A DNA stretch of 64,000 bases from Bog-473 sp963791995. GTDB taxonomy: Bacteria > Actinomycetota > Acidimicrobiia > Acidimicrobiales > RAAP-2. Under the pieces are notes generated by a model. It was not told the DNA's origin. It made no database searches and worked only from the letters and a program-made list of their open reading frames with translations. The stretch lies in NCBI GenBank assembly GCA_963791995.1, contig CAWBUQ010000001.1, positions 558,001 to 622,000 on the forward strand. Reading direction: 5' to 3'. This document shows, piece by piece, positions 32,000-41,325 of this stretch (within the stretch, counting starts at the first letter, position 1; every line of letters starts with the position of its first letter). The position numbers were made by a program, and so were the translations under genes.

Positions 32000-33024
32000 G
32001 GGAACATCCCGGCGAGTGGGAGGCCGGTGGTCTCGGGCAACCCGAGCGCCGCGTTGGCGCACTGGATGGCCTGGCCCGATGCACCCTTGACGAGGTTGTC
32101 GAGCGCGCAGAGCGTCACGACCCATCCGGTCCTCGGGTCCACCCGCGCGCTCACGTGTGCGGCGTTTGAGCCTGCGGTCGCCTTGGTCGACGGCGGGTCG
32201 TCGGTGACCACGACGAACGGCTCGTCGTCGTAGGCGGCGTGGAGCAGGTCGAGCGCAGCAGCCGTCGAACGGGCCGCGCTCCCGGGCAGCGTCCGGCTGT
32301 AACAGGTGGCCAGGATGCCGCGGACCATCGGGGCGAGATGCGGGGTGAAGAGCACCGTGGCCCCGTTCCCGAGGATCTGTTCCATCTCGGGCGTGTGACG
32401 GTGGGTGAGCAGCCCGTACGCGGTGAAGTTCTCGTCCACCGTCCCGAAGTGCAACGACTCCTTCGGTCCGCGGCCCGCGCCCGAGACCCCCGATGCCGCG
32501 TCGACCACGAGGCCGTCGGTCTCGACCAGACCAGCCCGGACGAACGGCGCCAGCGCCAGGCCGGCTGCGGTGGGATAACAGCCCGCCGCGGCGACGAGTG
32601 TGGCGCCGGCCAACGGTCCCCGGAACAGTTCGGGCAGCCCGTAGACCGCGTCGGCCAGGAGATCCGGCGCGGCGTGCTCCTCCCCGTACCAGGCCGGGTA
32701 CAAGGCGGCATCCTTCAGGCGGAAGTCGGCCGCGAGGTCCACCACCACGCCGACCCGGCACCGGAGCTCGGGCACGATGCGCTGGGACTCGCCGTGGGGC
32801 AGGGCGCAAAAGACGAGATCGAGCCCGTCGAGGAGAGCCGGATCGTTCTCGTCGTAGGACAGGCCGGGATAGGCCGCGGCCAGCGAAGGGGTGTGGGCAC
32901 CCACCGCCTGTCCGGCATGGCTGTGCGCCGTGGCCACGGCCACCTCGAAGGCGGGATGCGCCGCTAGGAGGCGCAGGAGCTCGGCCCCCGTGTACCCCGA
33001 TGCACCGACGATCCCCGCCTTCAT
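31996..33024 (-). CDS. argC: N-acetyl-gamma-glutamyl-phosphate reductase
   Basis: NADPH-dependent reductase and first gene of the arg operon. N-terminal Rossmann motif MKAGIVGASGYTGAELLRLL, LPHGES, and the catalytic cysteine in AAAGCYPTAAGLAL. ATG at 33024 is chosen because the family begins exactly with this motif; an in-frame start 15 bases upstream would lie on the promoter. The start is only six bases after a TATACT box, suggesting a leaderless message. The protein has 342 residues and is intact. Confidence 0.94.
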   Translation of the reverse strand: MKAGIVGASGYTGAELLRLLAAHPAFEVAVATAHSHAGQAVGAHTPSLAAAYPGLSYDENDPALLDGLDLVFCALPHGESQRIVPELRCRVGVVVDLAADFRLKDAALYPAWYGEEHAAPDLLADAVYGLPELFRGPLAGATLVAAAGCYPTAAGLALAPFVRAGLVETDGLVVDAASGVSGAGRGPKESLHFGTVDENFTAYGLLTHRHTPEMEQILGNGATVLFTPHLAPMVRGILATCYSRTLPGSAARSTAAALDLLHAAYDDEPFVVVTDDPPSTKATAGSNAAHVSARVDPRTGWVVTLCALDNLVKGASGQAIQCANAALGLPETTGLPLAGMFP

Positions 33025-33030
33025 CGCATC

Positions 33031-33058
33031 AGTATACACATGTTTGCATAATCATTCA
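33031..33058 (-). promoter_or_regulatory. Promoter and ArgR operator of the arginine operon
   Basis: Minus strand TGAATGATTATGCA (33058-33045) matches the ARG-box pattern TGAAT-N4-AT(T)CA. It is followed by the -10-like TATACT (33036-33031), six bases before the argC ATG. The operator covers the spacer, so ArgR would block polymerase. A second box is not obvious. Confidence 0.7.
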
Positions 33059-33068
33059 CATGGCGAGC

Positions 33069-34093
33069 TCACGCCGTCCCCAGGAGTTTTTGCCAGAACA
33101 TCCCCTCGCTGGCGATCTCGAAGCCGAGCATGTCGTTCACGGCGATCATCGGCCCGTTGGTGGCGGCGTTGCCGGTCACGATGAGACGCACCGCCGGAGC
33201 GCGCGCCGCCAGGGCCTCGAGGTTGGCGATCTTCACGGCGAGGCCGAGCCGGTGGCCGCGGTGCGAAGGGTGCACGACGGTGACCGCCTGCCACCCCTGC
33301 GCCGGCGAGTGCGGCGAGACCAGGAGTTCGGTCATGGCCACGACCCGGCCCGACGGGCACGTGCTGCGCCACGGCGACGTACTTGCTCACGCCCCGCTCC
33401 ACGCGCAGTTCCTCGTTTTCGCGTAGCCGGGTCTCGTCCCAGACTTCCTCCTGGCGCTCGGAGTCACCGGCCGGCTCGTCGGTCGACATGCGCCGCAGCA
33501 GTTCGCAGTGGTCCTCGGTGAATTCCTCCGGCCACGGAGCGTCGAACGTCAGCACGCGGTAGTCCCCGGCGTCCCTCGCGCCGGCGACGACGCCTCGGAG
33601 CTCGTCGAGCCGCTCAGGGTCCACCGGGACCTCGAGGTGCCGCGTGTTCCCGCCGAGGGTGGACTCGAAACCGACCGTGCGCAGCGAAGGCCCAGGAGGG
33701 ATGGTCCGAGGCCACCGCCACCGGCACGTCCACGATGGAGTTGAGGACCTCCCGGTGTTCAGCCGCTGCGATGTCCCCCATCGCCGCGACGAGCGCGGTG
33801 CCCACCCCCCGGCGGCGGGACGCGGGGTGCACGGCGACCGTCACATCGACGGCGTGGAGGTTGTCGACCATCGACGACTCCATCAGGCCGACGCCGAGAA
33901 TCGGCCCACCGTGTTCTGCGGCGGCCAGGAGCCGGAACTGCCGGTTGGTCCCGCGGAACTGCGCATAGGCGCGGATGTCGCGGCGGGAGAAACCCTCGAG
34001 ATCGGGCCACATTTCCTTGTCCGATGCACGGAGGACGTCAGCCGATTCGGCCAGTCCTTCCTCGTCGTCGGGTTCGATCCGCCGCACGTCCAC
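33069..34093 (-). CDS. Tandem GNAT-domain acetyltransferase, frameshifted
   Basis: Two GNAT acetyltransferase domains in one protein. The first has VDVTVAVHPASRRRGVGTALVAAMGD (acetyl-CoA loop RRRGVG). The second has VTVVHPSHRGHRLGLAVKIANLEAL and NAATNGPMIAVNDMLGFE. Frame breaks near 33690 (after HPSWAFA) and near 33355 (after YVAVAQH). GTG at 34093 gives an N-terminus of VDVRRIEPDDEEG. It resembles the two-domain layout of mycothiol synthase, but substrate residues are not clear enough to claim that. It lies behind the argC promoter, transcribed toward it. Confidence 0.65.
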
Positions 34094-34340
34094 CGGAACA
34101 CCTTGCCACGGGTGCCCGCCCTGCCAGGTCCTGTCCGGGACAACCAATGCACACGACCCTACGACTCCCAGGGTGAAGGAAAGGTCGCTGCGAAGGACCT
34201 GTCCTCCACCTCCCGTCGCCGAGCCGGCATTCGGAGGAAGGCCGCTGAGGCCGACGAAGGGGCACGGTCTTAATCAATCGGAAGTTCGGGACGAGAAAGA
34301 GGGGTCCGAAGTCTCCGAGATCCCAAGCACTGGAGAGGCT

Positions 34341-34850
34341 GTGAACGCACGACTGAGCAAGTGGGCGGTGGGTGGAGTGGTCGTGGGTTCCTTTGGCCTC
34401 AGCCTGACAGGACCAGCGAGCGCCCAGTCGTCCAAATCGGCGTTCTGTTCCGATATGACCCAAGTCGTACGGGCTGATGCCGCCGCCATTCAGCACCCGA
34501 CCGAACAAGATGTTCATCGGCTTACCTCAGATCTTGAGGCGGCTTCCTCAGCACTGCCGCCAAAGGCGGTTGTGGCAAATCGCACGCTGCTCAAGACGCT
34601 CATCGCCACCAACTACCTGGGTCACAACACTCCCCCTATCGCAGCGACCGAAGCGCAATACGGAGAGATGTGGGCGCAAGATGTCGCAACAATGTTCGGT
34701 TACGCGGCGGGCTCCACTTCTTCGAGTATGGACGCAAAACTGGCTCCGGTAGCCAAATACGTCGAGCACACCTGCCTGGCCAGCGTGAAGACCCTGCAGG
34801 AGCTCGATGCGTCGGACCACCTGGACCTTTCACCTGATCCACGCTCTTGA
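34341..34850 (+). CDS. Secreted small protein of unknown function
   Basis: A 169-residue protein with a signal peptide: a charged start, then WAVGGVVVGSFGLSLTGPASAQS with a likely cleavage after ASA. The mature part is mostly helical and holds an FCSDMTQVV segment with one cysteine and a second near CLASVKTLQ. The FCSD(x)n(V)V element is also in the secreted protein at 48902, so they may belong to one lineage-specific family. GTG at 34341 with ribosome site GGAGAGG. Function unknown. Confidence 0.65.
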   Translation: MNARLSKWAVGGVVVGSFGLSLTGPASAQSSKSAFCSDMTQVVRADAAAIQHPTEQDVHRLTSDLEAASSALPPKAVVANRTLLKTLIATNYLGHNTPPIAATEAQYGEMWAQDVATMFGYAAGSTSSSMDAKLAPVAKYVEHTCLASVKTLQELDASDHLDLSPDPRS

Positions 34851-34998
34851 CGCTGCCCGTCGTGAAGGGTTGGCCAGCCGAGCCTGGCCCCCAGAACGAA
34901 ACACGCCACGATCTGCGATCGGGGGCACTTGGCGTACGCGACCGGGATTCCGGAAATGCCGGGGCGGGGGTCCTCGTCTCTGTTGAACCTTGAACCTT

Positions 34999-36694
34999 TA
35001 GCTCCGATCATTCACGGAACCGCATGAACTGAACGACGTGCATCCGCGTACGTGCCCTCCTGTCAGGGGAAACTGAGGTTGTCGAGACACCCAGTCCCAA
35101 GACCAGAAGGGCACTTACAAAATGCACGGTAACAGCACGCGTCGCCTGGTTGTGGCATCCGGTGGCGACCAGGTCGTGGGGCATGTCGGACTGCACGCTC
35201 TTGGGGCCTTTGCGGACCGGTTGGGACTCGGAAATGCCCTCTCTTCACGGATCCCGCCGTGTGGCGAACGCATGCCGCTGCACGACCGGGGCAAGGTGCT
35301 CGTCCAGTCCATGCTGATGCTCGCCGGTGGCGGCGAGAGTTGCGCCGACATCGAGCATCTGCGTGCCCAAGAAGACCTCTTCGGGTCGACGCCGTCTGAC
35401 TCGACGCTGTTCCGGACCTTCCACGAGATCGCACCGGCGACCAGAGACGCGCTGGGCGAGGCGTTCGCCGGTGTGCGCTCAGAAGTGTGGCGACGCTCGG
35501 CCGTCACGACGGGGACCGCACCGGTGATCCTGGACATCGATGCCTCCCTCGTCGAGATCCACACCGAGACCAAGGAGGGCACGGGCCCGCACTACAAGGG
35601 CGGATGGGGCTATCACCCGATGTTCTGTTTCGCCGATGCCACCGGCGAGGCGCTCTCTGGGCTGCTGCGACCTGGCAACGCCGGCGCCAACACAGTGGAC
35701 GACCATGTGCACGTCCTCGACGTGGCGGTGGCCCAGTTGCCCGCCGAGATTGCTTCGGGGCATCGTGCCGGTGACGACAAGACGCTCGTCGCCCGACCTC
35801 TCGTGGTGCGCACCGACTCGGCCGGGTGCACGCACGGCTTCGTGTGGGCGGCCCGGGCCCGCAACATCGGCTTCTTCGTCGTGGCCCGCTCAAATGCCCA
35901 GGTGCACAGCGCAATCTTCGACACCGTGGGCCTCGAGGAGGTCTGGGAGCAGGCCCTGCACCAAGACGGCAGCCGCCGCGAGGGGGCGGCGGTGGCCGAT
36001 CTCTCCGAGCTGGTCGACCTGTCCGAATGGCCGGAGGGAACCCGCCTCATCGTGCGCCGCGAGCCGCTGCACCCGGGCGCCCAGCACAGCCTGTTCCCCA
36101 GCCTCGAGTACCGCTACTGGGGGCACTACAGCGATCAGGACGGCGACGCGGTCACCCTCGACCAGACCATGCGCGCCCACGCGCACGTCGAACAGCACAT
36201 CGAGCGTCTGAAGGACTCGGGGCTCTTGGCCTTCCCCTTCTCCGATCTCGAGGCGAACCGCACGTGGATGGCCAACGTCATGATGGCGGCCGACCTGGTG
36301 CGCTGGTTCCAGCTGCTCTGCCTCGACGGGTCCTGGGCCAAGGCACAGCCCAAGGCGTTGCGCTGGGGCCTCTTCCACGCGCCGGGTCGTCTCGTGCGAA
36401 CCGGACGACGACACGTCGTGCGCATCCTGAACGGGTGGCCCAGTGCCGACGCGCTACTCGGTGCCTAACGAAGACTCGACCTCATCGTCTGATCGAACCC
36501 GACTCCGCTCAGTCGGCACCCACGGCGCACGAGCACGCCCCGAGTGGCCCTGGCGCTCCGAAATGACCACCCAAACTCACACCAATGGAGCCCCACGGCG
36601 TGCGGACGAAACGAAATCACGCCGTCCGAACTTCAGCAGCCTCAATCAATGGATCCGAGGCAACCTCCGGTCATCTCGTGAATGATCGGAGTTA
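34999..36694 (+). mobile_element. IS1380-family insertion sequence
   Basis: Ends: left TAGCTCCGATCATTCACG at 34999-35016 and its complement at the right, CGTGAATGATCGGAGTTA at 36677-36694, with one mismatch. It carries one transposase gene. No target-site duplication is evident. The right end includes the stop codon of the neighbouring dehydrogenase gene. Confidence 0.75.
35122..36468 (+). CDS. IS1380-family transposase
   Basis: DDE transposase of 448 residues, intact. Catalytic Asp candidates are in PVILDIDASLVEIH and VVRTDSAGCTHGFV; the C-terminal helix region HAHVEQHIERLKDSGLLAFPF supplies the Glu, and FSDLEANRTWMANVMMAADLVRWFQ is the characteristic family ending. GTGPHYKGGWGYHPM is a typical IS1380 segment. 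Absence of frameshift in this gene contrasts with many neighbours. Confidence 0.85.
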   Translation: MHGNSTRRLVVASGGDQVVGHVGLHALGAFADRLGLGNALSSRIPPCGERMPLHDRGKVLVQSMLMLAGGGESCADIEHLRAQEDLFGSTPSDSTLFRTFHEIAPATRDALGEAFAGVRSEVWRRSAVTTGTAPVILDIDASLVEIHTETKEGTGPHYKGGWGYHPMFCFADATGEALSGLLRPGNAGANTVDDHVHVLDVAVAQLPAEIASGHRAGDDKTLVARPLVVRTDSAGCTHGFVWAARARNIGFFVVARSNAQVHSAIFDTVGLEEVWEQALHQDGSRREGAAVADLSELVDLSEWPEGTRLIVRREPLHPGAQHSLFPSLEYRYWGHYSDQDGDAVTLDQTMRAHAHVEQHIERLKDSGLLAFPFSDLEANRTWMANVMMAADLVRWFQLLCLDGSWAKAQPKALRWGLFHAPGRLVRTGRRHVVRILNGWPSADALLGA

Positions 36695-37542
36695 GGAAAG
36701 TGCTTCGATGACCGCGGCGAAGTCTGGCCACTCACCGCCAGCATCGATAACGGTGGTCAAAAGGGCGTCGGCTGCGGGTCCGATACGCACACCAACTCCG
36801 GACTCTTCAGCCAGGTCGATGGCGAGACGCAGGTCCTTACGGGCCAATGCGGGAGAGAACCAACCTGGATGCGTGGGATCGAGAAGACTGTCCAAGCGGA
36901 GATTGCTGGCAAGACTTAACACCGGACTGTCGGCAAGAAGGGTTCTTAGGAATTCGTCGGGGATTGCCTGCCGTCTGGCCGTGGCAATGGCCTCGGCTAG
37001 TGAAGCCACTCCCGTAATCAACAACGAGTTCGCCAAGATCTTCATGGTGGCCCCCGCTCCAACAGGGCCACAATTGGTGTAGCCAGACCCAAGGTCACTC
37101 CACAGGGGTTCAATAGCGTCAATCGCTGTTGCTGGACCGCCGATCAGAAACCTCCCCATACCCCCGGCAATCATCGTGGCGATCCCATCACTGGAGCGTC
37201 AAGGACTCGACCCTCAGGTCCCAGCTCGGCAAGGCGTCGAGCAGTCTCCGGGGAGACGGTGCTGACGTTGGCGAACACGACATCGGGCTCGAGCGATGCC
37301 AACACACCATCGTCGCCCAGGCACACGTCGAGGACGGCTGCGTCGTCGGCGAGCACGACGAGAACGGCGTCAGCACCCGCTACCGCCTCCGTCGAAGTGT
37401 TGGACTCGATCGCACCGTTGGCCACGAGGTCGGCGACCTGACCCGGCGTGCGATTCCAAATGGTCGTCTGATAACCAGTCTCAATCGCTCTGGCGGCGAA
37501 AGCCCGACCCATGTTGCCCATTCCCAAGACAGTGACTCGCAT
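36692..37542 (-). CDS. NAD(P)-dependent beta-hydroxyacid dehydrogenase-like protein, frameshifted
   Basis: Member of the 3-hydroxyisobutyrate/6-phosphogluconate dehydrogenase family. Rossmann motif RVTVLGMGNMGRAFA at the N-terminus, then NVSTVSPETARRLAEL. The second frame has VGAGATMKILANSLL, the conserved catalytic-Lys region of the family, and ARKDLRLAIDLAEESGV. The frames join near 37170. Its TAA stop (36694-36692) is the last three bases of the IS1380 element, and an IS256-like element ends 15 bases before its ATG. Substrate unknown; expression may now depend on the IS. Confidence 0.75.
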
Positions 37543-37557
37543 CGAGAAATAGTCAAG

Positions 37558-38948
37558 ACCTGTGGATGGGAATCTGACGTACTACGCGGCGACCTCTTGG
37601 TTCAGCTCGTCTGATCGCTCGACCATCACCCCCTTCTCGAACGTGGCGCCTGCACGAACCAGCGCGACGAGGTGCGCCGCGTTGAGGGCCCGCCAGCGCG
37701 GACTGGGCCGACTCGATCAGCTTGTAGGCCATGGCCAGTCCGGCCGCCCGCGAGCCGGGTCCCTTGGTCACCTTGGTGCGCAGGCGCACCGTCGCGAACG
37801 TGGATTCGATGGGGTTGGTGGTCTTGAGATGCACCCAGTGCTCGGCGGGGAAGGCGTAGAAGGCCAGGAGTTCCTCGCGGTCCTTTTCGACCTTCTCAGT
37901 GGCCTTGGGCCACTTGGCCCCATAGTCGCGGACGAACGCGTCGAGCGCCTTCTCAGCGTGGGCTCGGTCCTCGGCGTCACGGACTTCGCAGAGCGCGGCT
38001 CGGGCGGCGGGCTGGGCCGACTTGGGGAGGGCGTTCATCACGTTGGCCATCTTGTGGACCCAGCAGCGCTGGTGCACCGTGTCGGGGAAGACCTCGCCCA
38101 GCGCCCCCCAGAACCCGAGCGCCCCGTCGCCGACGGCGAGGACCGGGGCGCGCATGCCCCGGCGTTTCAGCCCGCGCAGCACGTCGGCCCACGACTCGGT
38201 CGACTCGCGGTGCCCGTCGGTGATCGAGACCAGCTCTTTGGTCCCATCGGTGCGCACGCCCACGATGACCAGGGCACACAGGCGGGCCTCCTCGAGGCGC
38301 ACGTTGAAGTGGATGCCGTCCGCGAAGAGGTAGACGTAGTCAACGTCTTTGAGGGACCGGTGCGCGAACTGGTCGCGCTCGCGCTGCCATTCCGTCGTCA
38401 GCCGGGTGATGACCGAGGCCGAGAGTCCGGCGGCGGAGCCGAAGAACTCCTCGAGCGCGGGGACGAAGTCGCCCGAGCTCATCCCGTGGAGGTACATAAG
38501 CGGGAGCACCTCGGCCACCTTGGGCGACTTGCGGGCCCATGGCGGCAGGATCGAAGAGCGGAAGCGGCAACGTTCCCCGGTCTCGTCGTCGACGCGGCGA
38601 TCGTCGAGCGTGGGAGCGCGGACCTCGATGGGGCCCGCACCGGTGACCAGAGAGCGGGGCTCGGCGTGTCCGTTGCGCACGACCAGGCGATGCCCGTGTT
38701 CGTCGACCTCGTTGGTCAGGCTCGAGATGTAGCCGTCGACCTCGGCCTCGAGAGCAGCGGCCAGCATCCGCCTCGCCCCTTCGGCCACCAGCTGGTCCAG
38801 CCCGTTCGACAGCTCCGCGCTCGCGGCGTCATCAACATGTACTCTCAACATCGGCGTTCCTTCCTGCCAGCGTGTCACCGCCGGCGAACTTGTTTTGGTC
38901 AAACAGGAAGGTACGCCGCGCCTCCGTTCAGGTGGTGCATCCACAGGT
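37558..38948 (-). mobile_element. IS256-family insertion sequence (copy type 1)
   Basis: 1,391 bp. Ends ACCTGTGGATG at 37558-37568 and its complement at 38938-38948. One mutator-type transposase. No 8-9-bp target duplication is evident. The left end lies 15 bp upstream of the dehydrogenase start, and the right end merges into the 5' end of the sigma-factor gene. Confidence 0.75.
37582..38851 (-). CDS. IS256-family (mutator) transposase, frameshifted
   Basis: DDE transposase. YVYLFADGIHFNVRLEEARLCALVIVG contains the first Asp, APVLAVGDGALGFWGAL the second, and the Glu lies in LKTTNPIESTFATVRLRT. HQRCWVHKMANVMNALPKS is a conserved family segment. ATG at 38851 (MLRVHVDDAAS). The last 40 residues are in a second frame after about 37695 and end VMVERSDELNQEVAA, as expected for the family. 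Confidence 0.85.
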
Positions 38949-39474
38949 TTCGGTTATAGCTCAGCCAGTCCCACCGGAGGCGGTAGAAGCGCTCTGTCGG
39001 AAGGAGTGGCCTCGACTAGTTGGGCTGTTGACCCTCCTGGTCGGTGAACCGTTCACCGCCGAAGAATTGGCGCAGGAGGTGCTCATCCGGGTCTGTCGAG
39101 ATCCGGATCGGATACTGGCAATGGTTGCACCGGGCCCCTGGATACACCGGGTGGCCGTCAATCTCGCCAATTCTCATTTCCGTCGGCTAAGCGCAGGCCG
39201 GAGAGCTCATCAACGGTTGAGGCTTGAGCGCCCGCCTGATCGAACACCCGATCCGACCGACGGGGTGGCGGTTCGACAGGCATTGCAAGCCTTACCACTC
39301 CGCCAGCGCTCTGCGATAGTTCTGCGTTACTACGCCGATCTCTCCGTTCGGGACATCGCCGCAACACTTTCGTGTCCCGAAGGAACCGTAAAAACGCTTA
39401 TTCACGATGCTATTGAGGCCTTACGCCGCTGCGGGCTTGTACAAGATACTAGGGAACAGAGAGGGCGAAGATGA
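38935..39474 (+). CDS. ECF-type RNA polymerase sigma factor
   Basis: Sigma-70 family factor of the extracytoplasmic type. Region 2: WPRLVGLLTLLVGEPFTAEELAQEVLIRVCR. Region 4: ALQALPLRQRSAIVLRYYADLSVRDIAATL with the helix-turn-helix SCPEGTVKTLIHDAIEALR. The reading frame enters from inside the IS256-like element; GTG codons at 38932 and 38935 lie in its terminal repeat. The original start and promoter were therefore probably replaced by the insertion. Its partner gene follows with a short overlap. Confidence 0.82.
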   Translation: MHPQVSVIAQPVPPEAVEALCRKEWPRLVGLLTLLVGEPFTAEELAQEVLIRVCRDPDRILAMVAPGPWIHRVAVNLANSHFRRLSAGRRAHQRLRLERPPDRTPDPTDGVAVRQALQALPLRQRSAIVLRYYADLSVRDIAATLSCPEGTVKTLIHDAIEALRRCGLVQDTREQRGRR

Positions 39475-39871
39475 CCACGGACTTGCGGGAGTTGCTGGAA
39501 AATGCAGTGCCTGGTCCCACCCGCGAAGCGAACGTCACAGGAGGTTTGGAACAAGGCGCATAGACGCAACTCGCTGAACAGAGCGCTCAAGGTCTCCGGG
39601 CCCGTGATTGCTCTGATCGTTGTTGTTGTCGTTGCACTATTTTCGCCCATCCGCTTGGGAACCCGAAGTGCCGGCGCGGTGCCTGGCTGGAACTCGTACG
39701 AAGATCAGGCGGACGGCCTGACGATGTCATTTCCTTCGGGATGGACGATGGCAGCGGGCAATTTGACGCCCAATCTCATCAACCCCAAGGAACTCGTCGT
39801 GCTCGGCACTTACTCGTTGAATACGCTTACGCCCACCAGTTTGTGCCCGCAATTTCCGGCCGCCGCATTAA

Positions 39872-40871
39872 AACCCGCGGATAGGCGCCGACCCGCGACG
39901 CTGTCAAGCATTTCTGCCTGAGAGCGCCTGACCATCCGCCGGTCGTGGTGGAGGCCCCGAGACAATGGGGGCGCTGTCCACCCACCAACGACCAAGTGGA
40001 GGTACCCCACCATCGTGCGCGGGCTTGCTCCCGAAGTGTTCGATACCGTCTGGGCCGGCGTCGAAGCCCGCTCCCGGTGCACAACGAGACTCATCCGCTG
40101 GGCTGTCATCGGCCGGGGCCTCTGACCGGGACTGCTTCGAGGTGATGCTGGTGCGCCTGGTGACGGGGTGCAGCTTCGAAGATGCCGAGCTGCTCTGTGG
40201 CCGCAAGGTCTCTGACACCACGGCCCGGGCCCGCCGAGACGAATGGATCGAGGCCGGCATCTTCGAGTTGATCGCCGACGAAGCGATCCGGGCCTACGAC
40301 AAGATCATCGGCCTCGACCTCTCCGAGGTGGCCGACGATGGGTCCTTGCACAAAAGCCCCGCTGGAGGCGAAGGAACGGGCAAGAACCCAACTGACCGAG
40401 CGAAGCTCGGCTGGAAATGGTCGGTGCTCACCGATGCGAACGGCATCCCCATCGGTTGGGCCATCGACGGCGCCAACCGCCACGACTCGGTCATGCTCGA
40501 ACCCACCCTCGAGCACGCCGCCCGCCGCGGACTGCTCTGCGACATCGAGACCATCTGGCTCGACCGGGGCTATGACTCAGAGGCCACGAGGCTGCGGCTG
40601 AGAGATCTCGGCATCGACGACGCCGTCATTGCCAAGAAGCGCAAGCGCGGCATCCCCTCCACGGCGAAGAAGCTTCCGATGGGTTTGCGTTGGCCGGTCG
40701 AACGGACCAACTGGTGGCTCTCGAATTACGGCGCACTGCGGCGTAATACGGACCGCAAGATCAAACACCGTCTGGCTGAGTTCGCCTCGCGGTCGCCTTC
40801 TTGCTCACGGCCAAGCTCATCGACTGGCGCAACCGCTGGTCACCAGGAGCAGTGCCTATCCGCTGAGCCTC
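39872..40871 (+). mobile_element. IS5-family-like insertion sequence inside the sigma-partner gene
   Basis: About 1 kb; boundaries are good to about 5 bp. GCGGATAGGC at 39877 and its complement GCCTATCCGC at 40854 are the inner parts of the inverted ends. TAA occurs on both sides (39869-39871 and 40872-40874) and may be the target duplication; removing the element restores the host frame as FPAAALNAMSSG. Confidence 0.65.
40015..40866 (+). CDS. IS5-family transposase, frameshifted
   Basis: DDE transposase. HNETHPLGCHRP, then DRDCFEVMLVRLVTGCSFEDAE and VSDTTARARRDEWIEAGIF form the N-terminal region. GLDLSEVADDGSLHKSP, WKWSVLTDANGIPIGWAIDGANRHDS and IWLDRGYDSE carry the catalytic Asp residues; WPVERTNWWLSNYGALRRNTDR carries the Glu. 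Frame breaks near 40110 and 40790; corrected, the protein ends LTAKLIDWRNRWSPGAVPIR at 40866. The GTG start at 40015 is a guess. Confidence 0.75.
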
Positions 40872-41233
40872 TAAATGCGATGAGCAGTGGTGATGCATTC
40901 ATTTCGATCATGGGGAGTGAGTCGTTTGCCAACTCACACAAGAACCTGTTCCCAGCCCGTCCCGAAGGAGGGTTCGATGGGTCATCGGGCGTCAATCTGT
41001 CCAGGACAGATTTTCCGCAGTGCCTTTCTCATCCGCTGAATGGAAACGGCCAGTGGATCGCGTTTTCACAAGCCGGACGCAATTTCTACGTGCTTGCTGC
41101 CATTGGCACAAGCGCTTCTGCAGCATTGCGTAGCGATGTGTACAGGATTCTCAATTCGATCCAGGTTGCGTAATCCTGAGCAATTTCCGGACTGGCCCCA
41201 GTTATCCACATGCCCATATGTGTCGAAAGGCGT

Positions 41234-41260
41234 GCCCCCGATCCGGTTCGGGGGCAGTTT
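41234..41260 (+). terminator. Terminator after the sigma-partner gene
   Basis: GCCCCCGA - TCCGGT - TCGGGGGC hairpin (8-bp stem) followed by AGTTT, 60 bases after the stop at 41173. The U-tract is weak. Confidence 0.55.
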
Positions 41261-41325
41261 CAGCAGCGTACGGAGAGCCTAGGGAATACCCCGTAATGGG
41301 CTGGCTATCAGCCAACGCCCAGCCG

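Larger units (their letters stand above)
39471..41173 (+). pseudogene. Membrane-anchored partner of the ECF sigma factor (putative anti-sigma), broken by an IS5-like element
   Basis: 5' part: TTDLRELLENAVPGPTREAN, then in a second frame VWNKAHRRNSLNRALKVSG, a transmembrane segment PVIALIVVVVVALFS, and an extracellular part GWNSYEDQADGLTMSFPSGW. The ORF is then interrupted near FPAAAL by an IS5-like element. It resumes after it with MSSGDAFISIMGSESFA and ends ...VLAAIGTSASAALRSDVYRILNSIQVA at 41173. The layout (short cytoplasmic tail, one TM, external domain, downstream of sigma) suggests an anti-sigma factor; this is inference. A frameshift also lies near 39545. Confidence 0.6.

Noticed and set aside
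33975..34340. Upstream extension of the secreted-protein ORF
   Set aside because: The extension overlaps the opposite-strand acetyltransferase, and GTG at 34341 gives a perfect signal peptide with a good ribosome site.
34995..36698. Target-site duplication around the IS1380 element
   Set aside because: Flanking 4-mers (CCTT and GGAA) do not match; the element may have rearranged or the ends may be off by a few bases.
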